NCBI GenBank assembly: GCA_023136715.1
Contig: JAGLQT010000110.1
Coordinates: 1-14,649, forward strand
DNA from: Gammaproteobacteria bacterium
GTDB lineage: Bacteria > Pseudomonadota > Gammaproteobacteria > SZUA-229
Length of the DNA stretch: 14,649 bases
Direction of reading: 5' to 3'
Positions within the stretch are counted from its first letter, which is position 1, and each line of letters starts with the position of its first letter. The position numbers and the translations under genes are program-made. The notes below the pieces were generated by a model. That model worked only from the letters and a program-made list of their open reading frames with translations, searched no databases and was not told the origin of the DNA. Shown here piece by piece: positions 1 to 5,673 of this stretch.

Positions 1-6
1 CGAACT

Positions 7-24
7 GCTTTGTTCCATCAAAGC
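7..24. repeat. small inverted repeat upstream of the MlaC-like gene
   Basis: A perfect 6-bp stem, GCTTTG (7-12) and CAAAGC (19-24), encloses a 6-nt loop just upstream of the ribosome binding site of the first gene. It has no T-tract. It may be the tail of an upstream gene's 3' end or a leader structure; the window edge prevents a decision. Confidence 0.25.
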
Positions 25-42
25 TACATCAGGAGAATCGTC

Positions 43-624
43 ATGAAACAATATTTATCCCTATTTTTTGTTCTATTGTTTTCTGTTATTGGATCTGCAC
101 ACGCTTTTAATGGCTATTACCCGCCTTCTAGCCAGCCCATTGAAAACCCTGTTGACACTATCCAGAATGCCCTGGATAAGCTGCAGAAATTTAGCGTTAA
201 TAGAGACAGGACCAGACCTGAGTTACTACGGGGTTTTATTGAGAACGAGATCATCCCGCACTTTGCTTTTGACCAGATGACTCACTGGATAGCAGGCCCA
301 TTCGCACGACACATGAACGCATCAAATATGTCGGCATTAGAAGTTCGCGTTAAGAAAGCGTTTCTCTCCAGCCTGGACAGGCATTTAAGTAATTACAATG
401 CTGACTCCATCAGAATCAATTTCCGACGTGCGCAATATCGAGGTCGTAACGACGTCACTGTTAGCGCCTTACTTTTCAGCCCCAACCAGCGCCCTGATCG
501 GCTGGATTTTCGCATGAAGGCTAACGGCAGTGGCTGGAAAATTATTGACGTAACCGCTAATGGTCTCAGTGCTGCGATGTATTACCGTAAACATTTCATC
601 TCTACGCTACGTCAATATCGATAA
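43..624 (+). CDS. MlaC/Ttg2D-family periplasmic phospholipid-binding protein
   Basis: This is a 193-residue secreted protein of the MlaC family, the periplasmic carriers that move phospholipid between the outer-membrane MlaA complex and the inner-membrane MlaFEDB transporter. The ATG at 43 is chosen over the in-frame TTG at 10 because AGGAGA lies 6 nt upstream and a clean signal peptide follows: Lys2, a hydrophobic core and an SAHA cleavage site near residue 21. Family features are the PVDTIQNAL stretch early in the mature protein, the IIPHFAFDQMTHW segment, and a C-terminal GLSAAMYYRKHF like the usual ending of MlaC proteins. No mlaA, B, D, E or F gene is visible next to it, although the upstream side is cut off. 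It may be an orphan MlaC paralogue rather than the main carrier. The family is fairly sure; its role in the transport system is inferred. Confidence 0.82.
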   Translation: MKQYLSLFFVLLFSVIGSAHAFNGYYPPSSQPIENPVDTIQNALDKLQKFSVNRDRTRPELLRGFIENEIIPHFAFDQMTHWIAGPFARHMNASNMSALEVRVKKAFLSSLDRHLSNYNADSIRINFRRAQYRGRNDVTVSALLFSPNQRPDRLDFRMKANGSGWKIIDVTANGLSAAMYYRKHFISTLRQYR

Positions 625-641
625 ACTAAACTGATTTAGTT
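624..641. repeat. hairpin at the 3' end of the MlaC-like gene
   Basis: A perfect 7-bp stem, AACTAAA (624-630) and TTTAGTT (635-641), with loop CTGA begins at the last base of the stop codon. It is AT-only apart from one pair per arm and has no following T-run, so it would be a weak terminator at best. The next gene starts about 20 nt later. Confidence 0.3.
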
Positions 642-662
642 ATAAACATGCAGGCAAATTTC

Positions 663-1139
663 ATGCACATAAAATTACTGGCTTTCGTCGCTGCATTCAC
701 TTTTAGTTTAAATATTTATGCCGATTCATCCGTGTATACAGCATCCGTGCAGGCAGATTTCGACCTGGTTTATAATAATGTACACGACTCACTAAAAAGC
801 AATCGCCTGTCTGTTGTATTTCAACCAGATGTTGGTTCAAAGCTTTCTCGCTTCGCGGAGCGCTGGGGCGATAATTATAATCGCAATAAACTGGATCGTA
901 TTAAATCGATGGTTTTTTGCAACGCCTGGTATGCCAATGAAATAAGTAATATGGATATACAGATGACGGCTTTATGCCCCATGCACATTACGCTGACTCA
1001 TCGTGATGGACAGACCTCGGTAAACTTTGTACGACCCGATAGCATCGCAAAGGGCAGCAAAGCAGAGGCAGTCGCACACGAACTCACCGAGCTAGTGATT
1101 AAATCTATCACTGATGGTATTGAGGCCTCAAAAAAATAA
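663..1139 (+). CDS. secreted DUF302-domain protein
   Basis: This exported protein has 158 residues from the ATG at 663. That start is favoured over the in-frame ATG at 648 because AGG lies 8 nt before 663 and nothing resembling a Shine-Dalgarno precedes 648; either start leaves a signal peptide ending at about IYA-DS. The mature part resembles DUF302, a small domain of unknown function: an early region predicted to have an amphipathic helix, then KSMVFCNAWYAN, a LCPMHITLTHRDG strand pair, the FVRP segment and a C-terminal helix. Two cysteines, in VFCN and ALCP, could form a disulfide in the periplasm. It follows the MlaC-like gene by 38 nt on the same strand, so co-transcription is likely. 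No biochemical role can be assigned from the sequence. Confidence 0.68.
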   Translation: MHIKLLAFVAAFTFSLNIYADSSVYTASVQADFDLVYNNVHDSLKSNRLSVVFQPDVGSKLSRFAERWGDNYNRNKLDRIKSMVFCNAWYANEISNMDIQMTALCPMHITLTHRDGQTSVNFVRPDSIAKGSKAEAVAHELTELVIKSITDGIEASKK

Positions 1140-1141
1140 CT

Positions 1142-1174
1142 CTTATGTCTTTTTCTGTCGAGAAAAACACTAAG
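1142..1174 (+). terminator. imperfect hairpin after the DUF302 gene, possible terminator or attenuator
   Basis: The arms CTTATGTCTTTTTCT (1142-1156) and AGAAAAACACTAAG (1161-1174) pair almost completely around loop GTCG, with one bulge and one mismatch. The hairpin begins 3 nt after the DUF302 stop codon. The sequence after it, ATTTAACTTA, is AT-rich but is not a true U-tract, so termination would be partial. The cupin ATG follows 11 nt after the stem. Confidence 0.42.
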
Positions 1175-1185
1175 ATTTAACTTAT

Positions 1186-1497
1186 ATGAATAACATTTTC
1201 GATGCCATTCCAAAAAACCTTGAAGCCGAAGTATTTGAACATCTTGTTGATGCCGACAACGTAACCATAGAACGCATTATCTCAAAAGGCCATACCTCGC
1301 CAAAGCCTGGTTGGTACGATCAGGATAAAAACGAATGGCTTATAGTTTTGCAGGGCGCGGCAATTCTGGCATTTGAAGAAGAACCATCGATCAAATTAAA
1401 AGCTGGTGACTTTATCAATATTGCTGCGCACAAAAAGCACAAGGTAGAATGGACTGAGTCAGATATAGAAACAATCTGGCTGGCTGTTCATTATTGA
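1186..1497 (+). CDS. small single-domain cupin protein
   Basis: This 103-residue cytoplasmic protein is essentially one cupin beta-barrel. Cupin motif 1 is degenerate: in place of the usual HxH it reads PGWYDQDKNEW, keeping Glu50 and Gly57. Motif 2 is GDFINIAAHKKHKVEW, with Gly74, His82 and His85. The EW(L/V)..L.G and AAHKKHKVEWT patterns are typical of a widespread family of small hypothetical cupins. Because part of the metal-binding triad is missing or replaced by Asp/Gln, metal binding is uncertain. There is no good Shine-Dalgarno before the ATG, and a hairpin at 1142-1174 separates it from the DUF302 gene, so expression may be low or partly independent. The substrate is unknown. The fold assignment is confident and the function is not. 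Confidence 0.75.
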   Translation: MNNIFDAIPKNLEAEVFEHLVDADNVTIERIISKGHTSPKPGWYDQDKNEWLIVLQGAAILAFEEEPSIKLKAGDFINIAAHKKHKVEWTESDIETIWLAVHY

Positions 1498-1507
1498 AAA
1501 TAACACT

Positions 1508-1570
1508 TCATGACTCACTTGTGCATACCGCTTGCATGAAGTCATGAGCAAGTCTTTAATTTTTTCTTTG
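1508..1570. terminator. possible terminator between convergent genes
   Basis: Between the convergent cupin and membrane-protein genes, TCATGACT (1508-1515) and AGTCATGA (1540-1547) form a perfect 8-bp inverted repeat with a 24-nt loop that can itself fold weakly. On the plus strand it is followed by a T-rich stretch (1554-1570). The large loop makes this a weak call. Confidence 0.3.
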
Positions 1571-1571
1571 A

Positions 1572-1955
1572 TTATTTTCTCTGCCAATACAGGCCACCTG
1601 CTGAGGTTGCACCTATTGCCAGCACAAATATAACTATACCGGTTAAAGTTAGAGATGCATTCTCCAAAGTAGGAACAATCATTCCACTGGCCGTAATAAA
1701 GCCAACAGCAAGACAATGTGGCAATACTTTTTCTCCAACAGCATCAGCGGTGATGTAGCCGCCAAAAAACATAATCACTAAAAATACGGGTATGCCAATA
1801 ATGTATCTAAATGAACCTGCAATATCATTTAATAAAGGATAATCTTTTGCCATTGCGTTATAGGCCACGGCTATAAAAATATAAGCCAGCTGCATTACTA
1901 GAATCGCAATAATAATAAACAAACAACCTATACCAATCGCTTTTATACTTCTCAT
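1572..1955 (-). CDS. small integral membrane protein of unknown function
   Basis: This 127-residue hydrophobic protein has about four predicted transmembrane helices, at roughly residues 8-33, 49-70, 78-95 and 102-122. A GGYITADAVGE turn between helices 2 and 3 and a polar segment after helix 1 (residues 34-48) are the most conserved-looking parts. It carries no recognisable catalytic or metal-binding motif and no cleavable signal peptide. It converges on the cupin gene and is separated from SQR, upstream on the same strand, by 276 bp. That gap contains a candidate sigma-70 promoter (1989-2017), so it is probably its own transcription unit. I do not recognise the family. The reading frame is credible because of its hydrophobic periodicity and the promoter placement. 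Confidence 0.7.
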   Translation of the reverse strand: MRSIKAIGIGCLFIIIAILVMQLAYIFIAVAYNAMAKDYPLLNDIAGSFRYIIGIPVFLVIMFFGGYITADAVGEKVLPHCLAVGFITASGMIVPTLENASLTLTGIVIFVLAIGATSAGGLYWQRK

Positions 1956-1988
1956 CGATAGCCATCTTAAAAAATTATTAATCAGCCT

Positions 1989-2017
1989 TCTAAATTCAAA
2001 TCTATTACCAGAGTCAA
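1989..2017 (-). promoter_or_regulatory. candidate sigma-70 promoter for the small membrane protein
   Basis: Read on the minus strand, TTGACT (2017-2012) is followed after 17 bp by TTTAGA (1994-1989). The -35 matches consensus at 5 of 6 positions and the -10 at only 3 of 6. The start codon would lie about 30 nt downstream of the predicted transcription start. Confidence 0.38.
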
Positions 2018-2196
2018 ATATAAGGCATCTACATTTTAGTTATGCAATCATGCCTGATGCTGACATACACCACGAATATACATCTTTTGCTAAGCCAAAT
2101 CCTCACAACAAAATGATAAGCCGTGATCAAATCTGTATGCTTTTAATAATATAATTCATTTCATCATAATCTTGTAATTACAGCTAATCCTTACCT

Positions 2197-2223
2197 GGGT
2201 TTACGGCATCAAGCCGTAAACCC
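2197..2223 (-). terminator. strong hairpin downstream of the SQR gene
   Basis: A perfect 11-bp stem, GGGTTTACGGC (2197-2207) and GCCGTAAACCC (2213-2223), encloses a 5-nt loop and lies 8 nt past the SQR stop codon. On the minus strand it is followed by AGGTAAGG, not by T residues. It is therefore either a non-canonical terminator or a 3' stabilising structure that blocks exonucleases. Confidence 0.55.
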
Positions 2224-2231
2224 ACCAGTTT

Positions 2232-3503
2232 CTATTTTTCCAGTTTATTGATGCCCAGCGCTTTAAGAATAAAACGCTCATACAATGGATCTGTATAGCC
2301 TTTTCTCATCTTGCGAATGAAATATTTTTCAAAGCCAATTTTTGCCTGATGCACCCACTTGCCTTTTTTGAACCAGGTAACATTACGTGGTGGGATTTGT
2401 GGCAACGCAACAAATGCCGCACCGGTATCACCCATATCGGCAAGGCAAATAGCATTCCAGGTACCGCAGGTTTCTGGCTCTTCACCGGCTAATTCATGTG
2501 CAATATTATGCACAATAGCAGTGGCCATGGTTTCAATCATATAACCCGTTTTGGGTGCGCCCGTAGGCACTGGCGTAACTTCAACAGGGGGAATGGCCAC
2601 ACATACACCCGCAGAATAAATATTTTGATATTTAGGATTACGCTGGTATTCATCTATCATGACAAAGCCGCGTGGATTACATAAACCTTCTACTTCCGCA
2701 ACCGCATCAATACCCTTAAATGCCGGCAGCATCATTGAATAAGTAAATGGTAGCTCATGTTGTTTTTTAACCTCACCATTATCATCCATTTCATCAACGA
2801 ACATCATGCCATCTTCAACTTTGGTGGTTTTCGCATTGGTAATGAACTTGATATTGTGATTACGTAAATCACTTTCCAACATGCCCCTGGAATCACCCAC
2901 ACCACCCAGACCCAAATGCCCAATATAGGGTTCTGAGGTTACAAATGTCATCGGTACTTTATTACGCATTTTTATTTTACGAAGCGCACAATCCAGGATA
3001 AAGGCAAACTCGTAAGCAGGACCAAAACAACTGGCAAAAGGCATGGCGCCAATAACGACAGGCCCCGGATTTTCAATTAACTTGTTGTAGGCATCTAATG
3101 CGGTTACTGAATGTTCAGTGGTACAAATGGATGAGGTAAATCCCTCTGGACCTGAACCCGGTACTTCTTCAAAAGCCAGCCGTGGGCCCGTAGCGATTAC
3201 AAGATAATCGTAAGCTACCGCATCACCATCTTTTAATTGCAGTACGTTATTTTCAGCATCAATTTTTGTCACACGATCCTGAATAAAGTTAATGCCCTTT
3301 TTAGCCAGCACTGGCGATAACGGTACCGATATATTTTCCTGGGTACGCCAACCAACCGCCACCCACGGATTCGAGGGGGTGAATTGGAAATGATCACGTT
3401 CATTAATCATGGTGATCTGGTGATCTTTGCTCAGTGTTTCTTTCATTTCATAAGCACAGGGTAAACCCCCTACGCCTGCGCCTACTATCACGATATGTGC
3501 CAT
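2232..3503 (-). CDS. sqr: sulfide:quinone oxidoreductase (FAD-dependent)
   Basis: This 423-residue flavoprotein should oxidise sulfide to polysulfide or sulfane sulfur at the membrane and pass electrons to quinone. The N-terminal FAD-binding loop is VGAGVGG (residues 7-13). From memory the whole chain closely resembles the structurally known Acidithiobacillus ferrooxidans enzyme. The three redox cysteines are present at nearly the same positions: Cys127 (SICTTEH), Cys159 (ASCFGPAYE) and Cys353 (WNAICLADMG), compared with 128, 160 and 356. The quinone/FAD-side motif VPTGAPKTGYMIE (312-324) and the basic C-terminal FEKYFIRKMRKG segment, used for membrane attachment, are intact. The ATG at 3503 is chosen because AGAGGA lies 7 nt upstream; an extension to 3548 would overlap the sigma-54 promoter. 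It is divergent from its probable activator. No persulfide dioxygenase or sulfurtransferase lies beside it. Confidence 0.95.
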   Translation of the reverse strand: MAHIVIVGAGVGGLPCAYEMKETLSKDHQITMINERDHFQFTPSNPWVAVGWRTQENISVPLSPVLAKKGINFIQDRVTKIDAENNVLQLKDGDAVAYDYLVIATGPRLAFEEVPGSGPEGFTSSICTTEHSVTALDAYNKLIENPGPVVIGAMPFASCFGPAYEFAFILDCALRKIKMRNKVPMTFVTSEPYIGHLGLGGVGDSRGMLESDLRNHNIKFITNAKTTKVEDGMMFVDEMDDNGEVKKQHELPFTYSMMLPAFKGIDAVAEVEGLCNPRGFVMIDEYQRNPKYQNIYSAGVCVAIPPVEVTPVPTGAPKTGYMIETMATAIVHNIAHELAGEEPETCGTWNAICLADMGDTGAAFVALPQIPPRNVTWFKKGKWVHQAKIGFEKYFIRKMRKGYTDPLYERFILKALGINKLEK

Positions 3504-3543
3504 GCTCTTGTCCTCTTTTGTACAGTTGTTTTCACTTTTTGGC

Positions 3544-3560
3544 TGCAAGGTTCAGGCCAT
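3544..3560 (-). promoter_or_regulatory. sigma-54 (-24/-12) promoter driving SQR
   Basis: On the minus strand this reads TGGCCT-GAACC-TTGCA, with the invariant GG and GC dinucleotides separated by exactly 10 bp as sigma-54 requires. The predicted transcription start, near 3534, gives a leader of about 31 nt containing the SQR ribosome binding site. The neighbouring divergent gene encodes a sigma-54 activator, which strongly supports the call. Confidence 0.8.
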
Positions 3561-3646
3561 CTTTCAACTTTCCAAATTAAAACAGTGACTTAGCTTAATT
3601 TTGGCATTTTTTTGCTCAGACTAACGATACATTCCTCAAAAAACTA

Positions 3647-3660
3647 TGCCATTTATGACA
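3647..3660. promoter_or_regulatory. candidate activator-binding dyad, SQR-proximal copy
   Basis: TGCCAT-TT-ATGACA is an inverted repeat with one mismatch between its 6-bp arms. It matches the second dyad at 3678-3691 in both arms apart from that base. Its centre is about 108 bp upstream of the -12 element of the SQR sigma-54 promoter, the usual distance for an enhancer site of a bacterial enhancer-binding protein. Confidence 0.6.
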
Positions 3661-3677
3661 ATTGTGCCAATATGTCT

Positions 3678-3691
3678 TGTCATAAATGACA
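3678..3691. promoter_or_regulatory. candidate activator-binding dyad, distal copy
   Basis: TGTCAT-AA-ATGACA has perfect 6-bp arms around a 2-bp centre. Its centre is 31 bp, close to three helical turns, from that of the proximal copy, so two activator dimers would sit on the same DNA face. It ends 34 bp before the activator's own start codon, so binding could also repress the activator gene. Confidence 0.62.
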
Positions 3692-3725
3692 GTGTTTTAC
3701 TGATTGATTAAAGGCATGACTACTA

Positions 3726-5045
3726 ATGGTATCTAAACTAACCTCAAAAATACGTCTTGATGATGACGCTTTCCTGGACGGATTACTGAACAGCTACACT
3801 AACCCAACCATATTGATGGACAAAAACTATGTCATTGTCGCTGCCAATGAGGCCTATCAAAAACAGTATGGCTTTAAGGTTGATGGTAAAAGTCATTGTT
3901 ACGAAATATCCCATCATTTCAAAAAGCCTTGCGACCAGGCTGGCGAGACTTGCCCACTCAAGCTCTGCCTCGAAAGCAATTCGGCACAACGCTCGTTGCA
4001 CGTACATCACACAGAGCATGGCGATGAACATGTAGACGTTCAATTGAGCCCCATTCACGATGAAAATGGTGAGATAGCCTATTTTCTGGAGACCATGGCG
4101 TCGGTTAAATGCGCCAGCACCAAGCCACAGGCCGAAGGGCTGGTAGGCAACTCAATTGCATTTAATACCGTTATTGAAATGGTTCAACGGGTAGCCTGCA
4201 GTGATGTCAGTGTTTTGCTACAGGGCGAATCGGGCACCGGCAAAGAACTGGTTGCTGAAGCCATTCATAAAGCCAGTAGTCGCTCCAAGGGGCCGTTTGT
4301 CGCCGTGGACTGTTCAGGGCTCACTGAATCACTGTTTGAAAGCGAATTATTTGGTCACGAAAAAGGCTCTTTTACTGGTGCGCAATCGCGAAAAATCGGC
4401 CTGGTAGAAGCCGCCAGTGGAGGCACTTTGTTTTTAGATGAAACCGGTGACATCCCACTAAATTTACAAACCAAGTTACTGCGCTTAATGGAAACAGGCT
4501 CCTTCAGGCGTGTCGGTGGCGTTGAGTCTTTAAAAGCTGATTTTCGCCTGATCTCTGCAACCCATAGAAATTTAAGGTCGATGGTCGATGCCGGTGAATT
4601 CAGAAAGGACCTATATTACCGCATCAGCGCCTTTCCACTGCATCTACCCGCATTAAGGGAACGCACTGATGATATCCCTTTGCTGGTTGATTCGATGCTG
4701 AAAAGATTTTATCCTGAATTTGAAATTACCATGTCAGACGCAGCCACGAAGCAGTTAGAGCATTACCCCTTCCCGGGAAATATTCGTGAGCTCAGTAACA
4801 TAGTACAACGTGCAACATTGATGACCGATGGCGATGTTATTGAAACCCAGCACCTACCGGAGGAATGCATCACTGAAACAGATACTAATGATAAAACCTG
4901 TTTTTCAGATTTGATCAGTCTGAAAGAACTGGAAAAACGTTATTTACACTGGGCCATGAATCGCGTTGACAATAAAACTGAACTTGCTGAAAAACTAGGC
5001 GTGAGCGAACGCACTCTGTATAGAAAACTGGAGCAGCTGGATTAA
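3726..5045 (+). CDS. fisR: sigma-54-dependent activator, FisR-type sulfane-sulfur sensor
   Basis: This 439-residue enhancer-binding protein has a PAS-like sensor domain (about 17-130), an AAA+ domain (about 140-370) and a Fis-type helix-turn-helix (about 415-438). Walker A is GESGTGKE (167-174) and Walker B is TLFLDE (234-239). The sigma-54 contact loop reads GSFTGA (214-219) instead of GAFTGA. PGNIRELSN (350-358) is the conserved C-terminal AAA+ motif. The sensor carries Cys58, Cys69 and Cys76, plus Cys81. Their 11- and 7-residue spacings equal those of Cys53, Cys64 and Cys71 reported for Cupriavidus FisR, which senses polysulfide and activates sqr. There is no phosphoacceptor receiver domain. 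It is divergent from SQR across a spacer holding a sigma-54 promoter and two dyads. AAAGG lies 11 nt before the ATG. Activator class is certain; the FisR identity is an inference from cysteine spacing and context. Confidence 0.88.
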   Translation: MVSKLTSKIRLDDDAFLDGLLNSYTNPTILMDKNYVIVAANEAYQKQYGFKVDGKSHCYEISHHFKKPCDQAGETCPLKLCLESNSAQRSLHVHHTEHGDEHVDVQLSPIHDENGEIAYFLETMASVKCASTKPQAEGLVGNSIAFNTVIEMVQRVACSDVSVLLQGESGTGKELVAEAIHKASSRSKGPFVAVDCSGLTESLFESELFGHEKGSFTGAQSRKIGLVEAASGGTLFLDETGDIPLNLQTKLLRLMETGSFRRVGGVESLKADFRLISATHRNLRSMVDAGEFRKDLYYRISAFPLHLPALRERTDDIPLLVDSMLKRFYPEFEITMSDAATKQLEHYPFPGNIRELSNIVQRATLMTDGDVIETQHLPEECITETDTNDKTCFSDLISLKELEKRYLHWAMNRVDNKTELAEKLGVSERTLYRKLEQLD

Positions 5046-5103
5046 ACTAAACACCATTATATTGCTATACAATTTCTATCATAACTACTTTTACAAAATA
5101 GTT
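5043..5103 (+). promoter_or_regulatory. weak candidate promoter and dyad upstream of the Csp gene
   Basis: An extended -10-like element, TGCTATACA (5063-5071), lies 17 bp after a poor -35, TAAACT (5043-5048). Just downstream, AACTACTTTT (5083-5092) and AAAATAGTT (5095-5103) form a dyad with one bulged base, near the predicted start site. It could be an operator or a leader hairpin. No CueR- or CsoR-like site was recognised. Confidence 0.27.
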
Positions 5104-5171
5104 CGCATAGTCAATATCACAAATTTAACCTATCATTACTACTTACAACATTACCTTCAGGAATCTGGAAT

Positions 5172-5636
5172 ATGGCAACAATAGAAAACAAGGGTCGCAG
5201 GGATATATTATTAGGTGCAGCAGCAGTTGCCGCCACACTTGCGAGTGACACGGCATTTTCCGCCACCGATCATAGTAACCACAACATGCATAATCACCAG
5301 TCAAACGCCAATGAAGAAATAATCAATGCCGCTTTGGATTGCGTTAAAACAGGACTTGCCTGCAATGATCACTGCATCAGCTTACTAAAAGATGGTGACA
5401 CCACCATTGTTAACTGCATGGACATTTTGGCCGAATCACTCGCCATGTGTACCGCTCTCTCTCAAATGGCTTCATATCAGTCATCTCATTTACCTGAACT
5501 TGCAAAACTTTGTATCTCTGTTTGTGAAGACTGTGAAAAAGAATGCCGCAAGCATGAAAAGAAACATGCCGCTTGTAAGGCCTGTGCCGACTCATGCAAT
5601 GACTGCATAAAAGCGTGTAAGAAAATAGTTGCCTAG
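5172..5636 (+). CDS. csp: Tat-exported copper-storage protein (Csp/DUF326 four-helix bundle)
   Basis: This 154-residue protein starts with a twin-arginine signal (Arg9-Arg10, GRRDILLG, then a hydrophobic stretch) cleaved near residues 28-31, so it should be exported already folded. The mature N-terminus is a short His/Asn-rich tail with five histidines (about 33-42). The rest is a helical bundle with 14 cysteines (57, 64, 68, 82, 93, 114, 118, 121, 125, 135, 138, 142, 145, 149), mostly spaced CxxC or CxxxC so that they face the bundle core. This is the design of Csp1 of methanotrophs, which packs many Cu(I) ions inside a four-helix bundle. The expected role is to store or buffer Cu(I) in the periplasm. 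AGGAAT lies about 10 nt before the ATG. The methyltransferase gene follows after 37 nt, probably in the same operon. Other soft metals cannot be excluded. Confidence 0.88.
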   Translation: MATIENKGRRDILLGAAAVAATLASDTAFSATDHSNHNMHNHQSNANEEIINAALDCVKTGLACNDHCISLLKDGDTTIVNCMDILAESLAMCTALSQMASYQSSHLPELAKLCISVCEDCEKECRKHEKKHAACKACADSCNDCIKACKKIVA

Positions 5637-5673
5637 TTTTGTATAAAAACTTTATCTCAAAGATATACCCAGA

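Noticed and set aside
3504..3548. N-terminal extension of SQR to an ATG at 3548
   Set aside because: It would place coding sequence over the sigma-54 promoter and upstream of the predicted transcription start, while the ATG at 3503 has a strong ribosome binding site and the family's normal N-terminus.
3601..3616. Second sigma-54-like element, TTGGCA...TTTGCT on the plus strand, facing the activator gene
   Set aside because: Only 9 bp separate the GG and GC dinucleotides; sigma-54 promoters need 10. The spacing error makes a functional site unlikely.
3655..3670. TTGGCAC on the minus strand, resembling a perfect -24 half-element
   Set aside because: No GC dinucleotide exists at the -12 position; AT is found there instead.
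3716..3736. Six-codon frame ATG...TAA overlapping the start of the activator gene
   Set aside because: It has a ribosome binding site no better than the main start, and such tiny frames are common by chance.
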